Of a stretch of 64,000 nt of DNA, positions 33,346 to 42,026 are shown piece after piece. The stretch's first letter is position 1; each line of letters starts with the position of its first letter. Origin of the DNA: Streptomyces adelaidensis. Lineage in GTDB: Bacteria; Actinomycetota; Actinomycetes; Streptomycetales; Streptomycetaceae. Both the position numbers and the translations under genes were made by a program. The DNA lies in assembly GCF_016598475.1 (NCBI RefSeq), contig NZ_JAEMUX010000036.1, forward strand, positions 17,985 to 81,984, written 5' to 3'. The notes under the pieces were generated by a model, which made no database searches, was not told the DNA's origin, and saw only the letters and a program-made list of their open reading frames with translations.

Positions 33346-34436
33346 GGCTGTACCTCCTTCTCGTCCGTGGCCAGCACGTACGCGGTGGGATCGGGGGTCG
33401 TCCAGTCGCCGGGCAGGGGGCCAGTGATCCACTTGCCGGACTCGTCGGGGGTCAGCAACTCGGCTACGTCGAGGACGTGGTGGCCGGCCATGGAAGGCAG
33501 GCAACTGCCTCTCGCGGGGCCGATGGCGGCGGTCCACTCGGGCGGGATGGACGAGGCGCCCCGGGTGGCGCCGGCCAGGGCGCCGGCGACGGCGGCGGTC
33601 GTGTCGGCGTCGCGGCCCATGTTCACGGCGGTGAGGACCGACTCGGTGAAGTCGCCGTCGGCCGCCGCGTAGGCGCCGAAGGCGAGGGCGACGGCTTCGG
33701 GGGCGAGGTCGGTCCAGGGGTAGCCGCCGATGACGACCGCGGAGCGGACCGCGCGTTCGCCGCGGTGGGCGATGGCGACCGCGCGGCGCAGTGAGCGGGC
33801 GGTCCAGGAGTCGTCGGGGATCACGGCGAGGGCGGAGGCGACGACGGCGATCGTGGGGGCGCCCGCCATCGCCGCGGCCACGCCGGCGGCGACCGCCTGC
33901 CCGCCGTAGATGCCCTCGCCGTCGTGGCTGACCGAGCCGTCGATGGCTACCAGGCGGGCGGCCTCCGCCGGACGGCCCGCCGCGAAGACGCCGAAGGGCG
34001 CGGCGCGCATGGCCAGGCCGTCGCTCCAGGCATGCCGGTGCTGGGCGGAGATCGGCGCGGCGAGGCCCCGGCGGAGGTTCTCCAGGGTGCCGCGTTCGCT
34101 GAAGCCGGCGCCCCGGAAGGGGCCCTCGTCCCGGTCCGCGATCCACTGGTGCCAGGCCGTCTCCACATGGCTGACAGTCAGCGCCGAGCCGTGCCGGGCC
34201 AGCAGCAGCCCGGAGAAGATCGCGTACTCCGTGTCGTCCGTGCCCGAGGGGCGCTCGGCCACATACCCCGTGATGCGCCCCCAGCGCGCGCGGATCTCGG
34301 ACGGCTTCATGTTCTCCGCGGGCGCCCCCAGCGCGTCCCCGACGGCGAGTCCCAGCATGGCCCCGCGTGCCCGCTCGCGGAGGTCGGCGGCGTCCCCCGG
34401 CGCCAAAACCGGAGGAATGCAGGCGATGGAAGGCAT
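33342..34436 (-). CDS. ADP-ribosylglycohydrolase-family protein 4
   Basis: 364 residues, first gene of the operon. ARGAMLGLAVGDALGAPAENM near 26, SGTDDTEYAIFSGLLL near 62, VSHDGEGIYGGQAVAAGVAAA near 165, and the metal motif NMGRDADTTAAVAGALAGAT near 270 are all intact, so it should be active. ATG 34436 has AGAGG 7 nt upstream and sits 10 nt from an 18-bp direct repeat. Further upstream the frame stays open but has no family similarity. The stop overlaps the start of gene 3 (ATGA). Confidence 0.9.
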   Translation of the reverse strand: MPSIACIPPVLAPGDAADLRERARGAMLGLAVGDALGAPAENMKPSEIRARWGRITGYVAERPSGTDDTEYAIFSGLLLARHGSALTVSHVETAWHQWIADRDEGPFRGAGFSERGTLENLRRGLAAPISAQHRHAWSDGLAMRAAPFGVFAAGRPAEAARLVAIDGSVSHDGEGIYGGQAVAAGVAAAMAGAPTIAVVASALAVIPDDSWTARSLRRAVAIAHRGERAVRSAVVIGGYPWTDLAPEAVALAFGAYAAADGDFTESVLTAVNMGRDADTTAAVAGALAGATRGASSIPPEWTAAIGPARGSCLPSMAGHHVLDVAELLTPDESGKWITGPLPGDWTTPDPTAYVLATDEKEVQP

Positions 34437-34445
34437 ATGGCGCCT

Positions 34446-34481
34446 CTCTGGCCCGGTGGGCAGGTCTGGCCCGATGGGCAG
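34446..34481 (-). repeat. 2 x 18-bp direct repeat before the ADP-ribosylglycohydrolase operon
   Basis: Two adjacent 18-bp units (34446-34463 and 34464-34481) differing at two positions. Each contains GCCC/GGGC arms able to form a small hairpin, just ahead of the ribosome-binding site of gene 4. Confidence 0.8.
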
Positions 34482-34493
34482 TTGATCCGCTCT

Positions 34494-34520
34494 GAAGATT
34501 TCGAGGATTTCGAAGATTCG
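34494..34520. repeat. 3 x 9-bp direct repeat, possible operator
   Basis: GAAGATTTC, GAGGATTTC and GAAGATTCG in a row, 58-84 bp upstream of gene 4. It is AT-rich against a GC-rich background and a candidate regulator-binding site. Confidence 0.55.
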
Positions 34521-34714
34521 CTGGGAAGATCTCTGCCACATCGGGTGCCCCACCGGCGCCCGGAACGCCTCCGTATCACCCGGTCGACATCTGTGCATGG
34601 TCATGTACGAATGAGCGGCAACGATTCCTCGAACAGTCGAGAGTCGTCGTCGGCCCACCTCGCAGGCCCGGGTAAGTACGGCCTTCCTTGCTGGCAGAAG
34701 CGATTTTCCGAGCG

Positions 34715-34720
34715 TACGTT
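34715..34720 (+). promoter_or_regulatory. TACGTT -10-like box for the VIT-family gene
   Basis: TACGTT ends 6 nt before ATG 34727, with no Shine-Dalgarno sequence between. Confidence 0.45.
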
Positions 34721-34726
34721 CGAGCT

Positions 34727-35455
34727 ATGGCGATCATCGACACTGAGGCCTCGCTGCACGAGGCGCACCGCGACAACCACACCCACCGGGACGTGAACGG
34801 CGGCTGGCTGCGGCCCGCCGTGTTCGGGGCGATGGACGGTCTCGTGTCCAACCTGGCGCTGATGACCGGGGTCGCGGGCGGGTCGGCGGGCCGGGAGGCG
34901 ATCGTCGTCGCCGGACTCGCGGGGCTCGCCGCCGGGGCCTTCTCCATGGCGGCCGGCGAATACACCTCCGTCGCCGCGCAGCGCGAACTCGTCGAGGCCG
35001 AACTCGATGTCGAGCGGCGGGAGTTGCGCAAGCACCCCAAGGACGAGGAGAAGGAGCTGGCCGCGCTCTACGCCGCCCGTGGTGTCGAGCCGGGGCTCGC
35101 GTACGAGGTCGCGAGACAACTCTCGCGCGATCCCGAGCAGGCCCTCGAGATCCACGCGCGCGAGGAGCTGGGCATCGATCCCGGCGACCTGCCCTCGCCC
35201 GCCGTCGCCGCCGCGTCGAGCTTCGGCTCCTTCGCGCTGGGCGCCCTGCTCCCCGTGCTGCCGTATCTGCTCGGCGCGAGCGCGCTGTGGCCGGCCGTGC
35301 TGGTGGCGCTCGTCGGGCTGTTCGGGTGCGGTGCGGTGGTGGCCAGGGTGACGGCCAGAACCTGGTGGTTCAGCGGGCTGCGGCAGCTGGCCCTCGGAGG
35401 TGCCGCGGCGGGTGTGACGTACGCCCTGGGCAGCCTGTTCGGTGCGGCCGTATGA
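34727..35455 (+). CDS. VIT1/CCC1-family transporter
   Basis: 242-residue membrane protein of the vacuolar iron transporter family (Fe/Mn export or storage). Motifs: VFGAMDGLVSNLALMTGVAG near 27, a second helix with VAGLAGLAAGAFSMAAGEYTSV near 60, then a charged cytoplasmic helix-rich segment (EAELDVERRELRKHPKDEEK) near 90, and three C-terminal helices. It lacks the ferritin-like N-terminal domain seen in some members. The N-terminus is His-rich (LHEAHRDNHTHRD). ATG 34727 is chosen because it starts the family region (MAIIDTEAS). It is divergent from the ADP-ribosylglycohydrolase operon. Confidence 0.92.
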   Translation: MAIIDTEASLHEAHRDNHTHRDVNGGWLRPAVFGAMDGLVSNLALMTGVAGGSAGREAIVVAGLAGLAAGAFSMAAGEYTSVAAQRELVEAELDVERRELRKHPKDEEKELAALYAARGVEPGLAYEVARQLSRDPEQALEIHAREELGIDPGDLPSPAVAAASSFGSFALGALLPVLPYLLGASALWPAVLVALVGLFGCGAVVARVTARTWWFSGLRQLALGGAAAGVTYALGSLFGAAV

Positions 35456-35545
35456 TGGATCGGATGGCTACGTATGCGCGGGACCGCATAAGTAGTCGTT
35501 ACTAGGCGGTTTCGAATGCTTAACCGCTGGGCATGAGCCGTAAGC

Positions 35546-35567
35546 GCGCGGGCAAAGACGCCCGCGC
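35546..35567 (+). terminator. Hairpin after the VIT-family gene
   Basis: GCGCGGGC (35546-35553) pairs with GCCCGCGC (35560-35567), 6-nt loop. It lies 90 nt after the VIT stop codon. Confidence 0.6.
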
Positions 35568-35739
35568 CGCACCCGTAAGTAGTGGGCGACGACGTCTCCT
35601 GCGCCCCCGAGTCGATGGACACCGATCTGTCCGGTTGACTCCCCCTGATCCCGCCGCCGTGCGCCGCACCCGCTTCGCACCTGCGCGGCGTCCGCATGTT
35701 GGAACGAAGTATCCCGGTTCCCGAGAATCGCTCCATCAT

Positions 35740-35755
35740 GTAACCTGCACGAAAT
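35740..35755 (+). promoter_or_regulatory. Possible GlnR half-site pair upstream of gltB
   Basis: GTAAC, then 6 nt (CTGCAC), then GAAAT. This matches the a-b half of the streptomycete GlnR consensus gTnAC-n6-GaAAc with one mismatch; the second a-b pair is poor. It fits nitrogen control of glutamate synthase. Confidence 0.5.
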
Positions 35756-35829
35756 TTTGCACTTTACGCAGAGGGCCAACGTCGTCCCTCGGCACACGCA
35801 TATGCCAGATGACGACGACGGGAGAGCCG

Positions 35830-38800
35830 ATGCGTACGCCGCGCCAGCCGTCCCAGCACTCCACGAATGGCCAGAAGTGGTCCTTCATGGATGCTCGCCC
35901 TGCTGCGCAGGGTATGTACGACCCCCGCAACGAGCACGACGCCTGTGGCGTCGGCTTCGTGGCCACCCTCACCGGCGAGGCGAGCCATGCGCTGGTCGAG
36001 CAGGCGCTCACGGTTCTTCGCAACCTGGAGCACCGCGGCGCCACCGGCTCCGAGCCCGACTCCGGTGACGGCGCCGGCATCCTCTCGCAGGTTCCCGACG
36101 CCTTCTTCCGCGAGGTGGCCGGATTCGAGCTGCCCGAGGCGGGCTCGTACGCCGTCGGTACGGGCTTCCTGCCCGAGGAGGGCACCGAGGACGCCGTCGC
36201 CCGCATCGACGCCATCGCGGCCGAGGAGGGCCTGACCGTCCTCGGCTGGCGCGAGGTGCCCGTCGCCCCCGAGCTGCTCGGCGCGACCGCCCGCTCGACG
36301 ATGCCCGTCTTCCGTCAGGTCTTCGTCACCGACGGTTCCGGCTCGGCCGCCACGGGCATCGACCTCGACCGCAAGAGCTTCGTGCTGCGCAAGCGCGCCG
36401 AGCGTGAGGTCGACGTCTACTTCCCCTCGCTGTCCGCGCGGACCATCGTCTACAAGGGCATGCTGACCACCGGCCAGCTGGAGCCCTTCTTCCCGGACCT
36501 GTCCGACCGCCGCTTCGCCTCCGCGATCGCGCTCGTGCACTCCCGCTTCTCCACGAACACCTTCCCGAGCTGGCCGCTCGCCCACCCGTACCGCTTCGTC
36601 GCGCACAACGGCGAGATCAACACGGTCAAGGGCAACCGCAACTGGATGGTGGCCCGCGAGTCCCAGCTGGCCTCCGGCCTCTTCGGGGGGCAGGAGACGC
36701 TGGACCGGATCTTCCCTATCTGTACGCCGGACGCCTCCGACTCGGCGTCCTTCGACGAGGTCCTGGAACTGCTCCACCTCGGCGGCCGCTCCCTGCCGCA
36801 CTCCGTGCTGATGATGATCCCGGAGGCGTGGGAGAACCACGACTCCATGGACCCGGCCCGCCGCGCCTTCTACCAGTTCCACTCCACGATGATGGAGCCC
36901 TGGGACGGCCCGGCCTGTGTCACCTTCACCGACGGCAAGCAGGTCGGCGCGGTCCTCGACCGCAACGGACTGCGCCCCGGCCGCTACTGGGTCACCGACG
37001 ACGGCCTCGTCGTCCTCGGCTCCGAGGTCGGCGTCCTCGACATCGACCCGGCCAAGGTCGTCCGCAAGGGCCGCCTCCAGCCCGGCCGCATGTTCCTCGT
37101 CGACACCGTCGAGCACCGCATCATCGAGGACGACGAGATCAAGGCCGGCCTCGCCACCGAGCAGCCGTACGCCGAGTGGCTGGAGGCCGGGGAGATCGAG
37201 CTCTCCGACCTGCCCGAGCGCGAGCACATCGTGCACACCCACGCCTCGGTCACCCGCCGCCAGCAGACCTTCGGCTACACCGAGGAGGAACTGCGCGTCC
37301 TCGTCGCGCCGATGGCCAAGGCCGGCGCCGAGCCGATCGGTTCGATGGGCACGGACTCGCCGATCGCCGCGCTGTCCGCGCGCCCGCGCCTGCTCTTCGA
37401 CTACTTCACCCAGCTGTTCGCGCAGGTCACCAACCCGCCGCTGGACGCGATCCGCGAAGAGCTGGTCACTTCGCTCCGCAGCTCCCTCGGCCCGCAGGGC
37501 AACCTCCTCGAGCCGACCGCCGCGTCGTGCCGGAGCGTCACCCTGCCCTTCCCGGTGATCGACAACGACGAGCTGGCCAAGCTCATCCACATAAACGCCG
37601 ACGGCGACATGCCCGGCATGAAGGCCGCCACGCTGTCGGGCCTCTACCGGGTCTCCGGCGGCGGTGACGCCCTCGCCGCGCGCATCGAGGAGATCTGCGC
37701 CGAGGCCGACGCCGCCATCGACAACGGCGCCCGGCTGATCGTCCTCTCCGACCGCCACTCGGACGCCGAGCACGCGCCGATACCGTCGCTGCTGCTCACC
37801 GCGGCCGTCCACCACCACCTCATCCGCACCAAGCAGCGCACCCAGGTGGGCCTGCTGGTCGAGGCCGGTGACGTCCGCGAGGTCCACCACGTCGCCCTTC
37901 TCATAGGCTTCGGCGCCGCGGCCGTGAACCCGTACCTGGCGATGGAGTCCGTCGAGGACCTGGTCCGGGCCGGCACGTTCCTGCAAGGCATCGAACCCGA
38001 GCAGGCCATCCGCAACCTGATCTACGCCCTCGGCAAGGGCGTCCTGAAGGTCATGTCCAAGATGGGCATCTCCACGGTCGCCTCCTACCGAGGCGCCCAG
38101 GTCTTCGAGGCCGTCGGCCTCGCGGACGAGTTCGTCACGAAGTACTTCAACGGCACCGCCACCAAGATCGGCGGCATCGGCATCGACGTCGTCGCCAAGG
38201 AGGTCGCCGCCCGCCACGCCAAGGCGTACCCGGCCAGCGGCATCGCGCCGGCCCACCGCGCCCTGGACATAGGCGGCGAGTACCAATGGCGCCGCGAGGG
38301 CGAGCCGCACCTGTTCGACCCGGACACGGTCTTCCGCCTCCAGCACTCCACGCGCACCCGCCGCTACGACATCTTCAAGAAGTACACGGACCGCGTGAAC
38401 GAGCAGTCCGAGCGGCTCATGACCCTCCGCGGGCTCTTCGGTTTCAAGAGCGACCGGGAAGCGATCTCCATCGACGAGGTCGAGCCGGTCTCCGAGATCG
38501 TCAAGCGCTTCTCGACCGGCGCCATGTCGTACGGCTCGATCTCCCGCGAGGCGCACGAGACGCTCGCCATCGCCATGAACCAGCTGGGCGGCAAGTCCAA
38601 CACCGGTGAGGGCGGCGAGGACTCGGACCGTCTGTACGACCCCGCGCGCCGCTCCTCGATCAAGCAGGTGGCGTCCGGCCGCTTCGGTGTGACCTCCGAG
38701 TACCTGGTCAACGCCGACGACATCCAGATCAAGATGGCCCAGGGCGCCAAGCCCGGCGAGGGCGGTCAGCTGCCCGGCCACAAGGTGTACCCCTGGGTCG

Positions 38801-40434
38801 CCAAGACCCGGCACAGCACCCCGGGCGTGGGCCTCATCTCCCCGCCCCCGCACCACGACATCTACTCCATCGAGGACCTGGCCCAGCTGATCCACGACCT
38901 GAAGAACGCGAACCCGCAGGCGCGGATCCACGTGAAGCTGGTCTCCGAGGTCGGCGTCGGCACGGTCGCGGCGGGTGTGTCCAAGGCACACGCGGACGTC
39001 GTCCTCATCTCCGGCCACGACGGCGGTACGGGCGCCTCCCCGCTCACCTCGCTGAAGCACGCCGGCGGCCCCTGGGAGCTCGGCCTCGCCGAGACCCAGC
39101 AGACGCTGCTCCTGAACGGCCTGCGCGACCGCATCGTCGTCCAGACCGACGGCCAGCTGAAGACCGGCCGTGACGTCGTCATCGCCGCGCTCCTCGGCGC
39201 CGAGGAGTTCGGCTTCGCCACCGCGCCGCTCGTCGTCTCCGGCTGCGTCATGATGCGCGTCTGCCACCTGGACACCTGCCCGGTCGGCATCGCCACGCAG
39301 AACCCGGTGCTCCGCGAGCGGTTCTCCGGCAAGGCCGAGTACATCGTGAACTTCTTCCAGTTCATCGCCGAAGAGGTCCGCGAGATCCTCGCCGAGCTGG
39401 GCTTCCGCACCATCGAGGAGGCCGTCGGCCACGCCGAGACGCTCGACGTGACCCGCGCGGTCGACCACTGGAAGGCCCAGGGCCTGAACCTGGCCCCGCT
39501 GTTCCACGTGCCCGAGCTGCCCGAGGGCGCGGTGCGCCACCAGCTGATCGAGCAGGACCACGGCCTGGAGAAGGCGCTGGACAACGAGCTGATCAAGCTC
39601 GCCGCCGACGCCCTGGCCGCGTCCAGCGCCACCGACGCCCAGCCGGTGCGCGCCCAGGTCAAGGTCCGCAACATCAACCGCACGGTCGGCACCATGCTCG
39701 GCCACGAGGTGACGAAGAAGTTCGGCGGCGCGGGTCTGCCCGACGACACCATCGACATCACCTTCACCGGCTCGGCGGGCCAGTCGTTCGGCGCGTTCCT
39801 GCCGCGCGGTGTGACGCTGCGCCTGGAGGGCGACGCCAACGACTACGTCGGCAAGGGCCTCTCCGGCGGCCGCGTCGTCGTCCGCCCCGACCGGGGCGCC
39901 GACCACCTCGCCGAGTACTCGACGATCGCGGGCAACACCATCGCCTACGGCGCGACCGGCGGCGAGCTCTTCCTCCGCGGCCGTACGGGCGAGCGGTTCT
40001 GTGTCCGCAACTCCGGCGCGACGGTGGTGTCCGAGGGCGTGGGCGACCACGGCTGCGAGTACATGACCGGCGGTCACGCGGTCGTCCTCGGCGAGACGGG
40101 CCGCAACTTCGCGGCCGGTATGTCGGGCGGCGTCGCCTACGTGATCGACCTGAACCGCGACAACGTCAACGCCGGCAACGTGGGCGCCGTCGAGGCCCTG
40201 TCCGACGACGACAAGCAGTGGCTGCACGGTGTGGTGCGCCGCCACGCCGAGGAGACCGCCTCGACGGTCGCCGAGAAGCTGCTCGCCGAGTGGCCCGTGG
40301 CCGTGGAGCGCTTCAGCAAGATCATCCCCAGCACGTACAAGGCAGTGCTCGCCGCCAAGGCCGCCGCCGAGCAGGCCGGTCTCTCCGAGACCGAGATCAC
40401 CGAGAAGATGATGGAGGCGGCGATCAATGGCTGA
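35830..40434 (+). CDS. gltB: Glutamate synthase large subunit
   Basis: 1534 residues; makes two glutamates from glutamine and 2-oxoglutarate. The N-terminal glutaminase domain begins at the catalytic Cys in NEHDACGVGFVATLTG (near 37), which implies removal of a propeptide. GEINTVKGNRNWM is near 260, the FMN-binding synthase domain near 850-1200 (GGEGGQLPGHKVYPW, GHDGGTGASPL), the 3Fe-4S Cys cluster in MMRVCHLDTCPVGIATQNP near 1140, and the GXGXG beta-helix at the end. ATG 35830 with GGGAGAG upstream gives the Streptomyces-typical start MRTPRQPSQHS. It overlaps gltD by 8 bp. Confidence 0.97.
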   Translation: MRTPRQPSQHSTNGQKWSFMDARPAAQGMYDPRNEHDACGVGFVATLTGEASHALVEQALTVLRNLEHRGATGSEPDSGDGAGILSQVPDAFFREVAGFELPEAGSYAVGTGFLPEEGTEDAVARIDAIAAEEGLTVLGWREVPVAPELLGATARSTMPVFRQVFVTDGSGSAATGIDLDRKSFVLRKRAEREVDVYFPSLSARTIVYKGMLTTGQLEPFFPDLSDRRFASAIALVHSRFSTNTFPSWPLAHPYRFVAHNGEINTVKGNRNWMVARESQLASGLFGGQETLDRIFPICTPDASDSASFDEVLELLHLGGRSLPHSVLMMIPEAWENHDSMDPARRAFYQFHSTMMEPWDGPACVTFTDGKQVGAVLDRNGLRPGRYWVTDDGLVVLGSEVGVLDIDPAKVVRKGRLQPGRMFLVDTVEHRIIEDDEIKAGLATEQPYAEWLEAGEIELSDLPEREHIVHTHASVTRRQQTFGYTEEELRVLVAPMAKAGAEPIGSMGTDSPIAALSARPRLLFDYFTQLFAQVTNPPLDAIREELVTSLRSSLGPQGNLLEPTAASCRSVTLPFPVIDNDELAKLIHINADGDMPGMKAATLSGLYRVSGGGDALAARIEEICAEADAAIDNGARLIVLSDRHSDAEHAPIPSLLLTAAVHHHLIRTKQRTQVGLLVEAGDVREVHHVALLIGFGAAAVNPYLAMESVEDLVRAGTFLQGIEPEQAIRNLIYALGKGVLKVMSKMGISTVASYRGAQVFEAVGLADEFVTKYFNGTATKIGGIGIDVVAKEVAARHAKAYPASGIAPAHRALDIGGEYQWRREGEPHLFDPDTVFRLQHSTRTRRYDIFKKYTDRVNEQSERLMTLRGLFGFKSDREAISIDEVEPVSEIVKRFSTGAMSYGSISREAHETLAIAMNQLGGKSNTGEGGEDSDRLYDPARRSSIKQVASGRFGVTSEYLVNADDIQIKMAQGAKPGEGGQLPGHKVYPWVAKTRHSTPGVGLISPPPHHDIYSIEDLAQLIHDLKNANPQARIHVKLVSEVGVGTVAAGVSKAHADVVLISGHDGGTGASPLTSLKHAGGPWELGLAETQQTLLLNGLRDRIVVQTDGQLKTGRDVVIAALLGAEEFGFATAPLVVSGCVMMRVCHLDTCPVGIATQNPVLRERFSGKAEYIVNFFQFIAEEVREILAELGFRTIEEAVGHAETLDVTRAVDHWKAQGLNLAPLFHVPELPEGAVRHQLIEQDHGLEKALDNELIKLAADALAASSATDAQPVRAQVKVRNINRTVGTMLGHEVTKKFGGAGLPDDTIDITFTGSAGQSFGAFLPRGVTLRLEGDANDYVGKGLSGGRVVVRPDRGADHLAEYSTIAGNTIAYGATGGELFLRGRTGERFCVRNSGATVVSEGVGDHGCEYMTGGHAVVLGETGRNFAAGMSGGVAYVIDLNRDNVNAGNVGAVEALSDDDKQWLHGVVRRHAEETASTVAEKLLAEWPVAVERFSKIIPSTYKAVLAAKAAAEQAGLSETEITEKMMEAAING

Positions 40435-41887
40435 CCCGAAGGGCTTTCTGAACCACGGGCGCGAGGTCGCCAAGTCCCGCCCCGTCGACGTACGCCTGAA
40501 GGACTGGAACGAGGTCTACGTTCCGGGCTCCCTGCTCCCGATCATCTCGAAGCAGGCTTCGCGCTGCATGGACTGTGGCATTCCGTTCTGCCACAACGGC
40601 TGTCCGCTCGGGAACCTGATCCCCGAGTGGAACGACTACGCCTACCGCGAGGACTGGACGGCGGCGTCGGAGCGGCTGCACGCGACGAACAACTTCCCGG
40701 AGTTCACCGGGCGGCTGTGCCCGGCCCCCTGCGAGTCGGCGTGCGTGCTCGGCATCAACCAGCCGGCCGTCACCATCAAGAACGTCGAGGTCTCGATCAT
40801 CGACAAGGCGTGGGAGACGGGCGACGTCGCCCCGCAGGCTCCCGAGCGCCTCTCCGGCAAGACGGTCGCGGTCATCGGCTCGGGCCCGGCGGGCCTGGCG
40901 GCCGCGCAGCAGCTGACGCGTGCCGGTCACACGGTCGCGGTGTACGAGCGCGCGGACCGCATCGGCGGCCTGCTGCGCTATGGCATCCCCGAGTTCAAGA
41001 TGGAGAAGCGGCACATCAACCGCCGCATCGAGCAGATGCGTGCGGAGGGCACCCGCTTCCGTACGGGCATCGAGATCGGCCGCGACCTCAAGGCCACGGA
41101 CCTGAAGAAGCGTTACGACGCCGTCGTGATCGCCGCCGGCGCAACGACCGCCCGTGACCTCCCGGTCCCCGGCCGTGAACTGGCGGGCGTCCACCAGGCC
41201 ATGGAGTACCTGCCCCTGGCCAACAAGGTCCAGGAGGGCGACTTCGTGGCGCCCCCCATCACGGCCGAGGGCAAGCACGTCGTCGTCATCGGCGGCGGCG
41301 ACACGGGCGCGGACTGCGTGGGCACGGCCCACCGCCAGGGCGCGGCCTCCGTCACACAGCTGGAGATCATGCCGAGGCCGGGCGAGGACCGTGCCGCGAA
41401 CCAGCCGTGGCCGACCTTCCCGATGCTCTACAAGGTCACCTCGGCGCACGAGGAGGGCGGTGAGCGGGTCTACTCCGTCTCCACCACCCACTTCGAGGGC
41501 GACGAGGACGGCAACGTCCAGTTCCTGCACCTCACCGAGGTCGAGTTCATCGACGGCAGGCTGACCCCGAAGCCGGGCACGGAGCGCAAGATCCCCGCCC
41601 AGCTGGTCACCCTCGCCATGGGCTTCACGGGCACCGACCGGGAGAACGGCCTGGTCGACCAGTTCGGCCTGGACCTGGACGAGCGCGGCAACATCGCCCG
41701 CGACGCCGACTTCCAGACCAACGTTCCGGGCGTCTTCGTCGCCGGTGACGCGGGTCGCGGCCAGTCGCTCATCGTCTGGGCGATCGCCGAGGGCCGGTCC
41801 GCGGCTCAGGGCTGCGACCGGTTCCTCACGGGCGCCAGCGAACTGCCTTCGCCGATCCGGCCCACCGACCGGTCGTTGATGGTCTGA
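40427..41887 (+). CDS. gltD: Glutamate synthase small subunit
   Basis: 486-residue NADPH-dependent flavoprotein that supplies electrons to GltB. The 4Fe-4S cysteines lie in CMDCGIPFCHNGCPLGN near 47 and CPAPCESACVLG near 97; the FAD site is VIGSGPAGLAAAQQL near 146, the NADPH site VIGGGDTGADCVG near 285, and the second FAD motif FVAGDAGRGQSLIVWAI near 435. ATG 40427 lies 5 nt before the gltB stop codon, so translation is coupled. Confidence 0.97.
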   Translation: MADPKGFLNHGREVAKSRPVDVRLKDWNEVYVPGSLLPIISKQASRCMDCGIPFCHNGCPLGNLIPEWNDYAYREDWTAASERLHATNNFPEFTGRLCPAPCESACVLGINQPAVTIKNVEVSIIDKAWETGDVAPQAPERLSGKTVAVIGSGPAGLAAAQQLTRAGHTVAVYERADRIGGLLRYGIPEFKMEKRHINRRIEQMRAEGTRFRTGIEIGRDLKATDLKKRYDAVVIAAGATTARDLPVPGRELAGVHQAMEYLPLANKVQEGDFVAPPITAEGKHVVVIGGGDTGADCVGTAHRQGAASVTQLEIMPRPGEDRAANQPWPTFPMLYKVTSAHEEGGERVYSVSTTHFEGDEDGNVQFLHLTEVEFIDGRLTPKPGTERKIPAQLVTLAMGFTGTDRENGLVDQFGLDLDERGNIARDADFQTNVPGVFVAGDAGRGQSLIVWAIAEGRSAAQGCDRFLTGASELPSPIRPTDRSLMV

Positions 41888-41906
41888 CCGCCGCTCGAAT
41901 CAACAC

Positions 41907-41924
41907 GGTGACCTGACGGTCACC
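41907..41924 (+). terminator. Small hairpin after gltD
   Basis: GGTGACC (41907-41913), TGAC loop, GGTCACC (41918-41924). It is a perfect 7-bp stem 20 nt after the gltD stop. Confidence 0.6.
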
Positions 41925-41962
41925 CCACATACGTCCCGTACAAAGGCGTACGGAACACAGAC

Positions 41963-42006
41963 GGCGCCTGCCCGCCAGTCCCCGACCGGACGACTGGGCA
42001 GGCGCC
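41963..42006. terminator. Large hairpin between gltD and the rhomboid gene
   Basis: GGCGCCTGCCC (41963-41973) pairs with GGGCAGGCGCC (41996-42006), with an inner AGTC/GACT helix. It lies in the convergent gap and probably acts for both genes. Confidence 0.85.
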
Positions 42007-42026
42007 GCCGCATGTTCTCGGGCACC

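Larger units (their letters stand above)
35456..35829 (+). promoter_or_regulatory. gltB upstream region (374 bp)
   Basis: It holds no gene that I can support. It contains a weak stem GCGGTT/AACCGC near 35497-35530, a GC hairpin at 35546-35567 that may end the VIT transcript, and a GlnR-like site at 35740. The gltB frame remains open through much of it but without family similarity or a good start before ATG 35830. Confidence 0.5.

Noticed and set aside
35764..40473. A 1569-codon open frame on the minus strand opposite gltB
   Set aside because: It is an antisense shadow caused by strong third-position GC in gltB; it has no family motif and is rich in Val/Gly/Asp/Leu in a mirror pattern.
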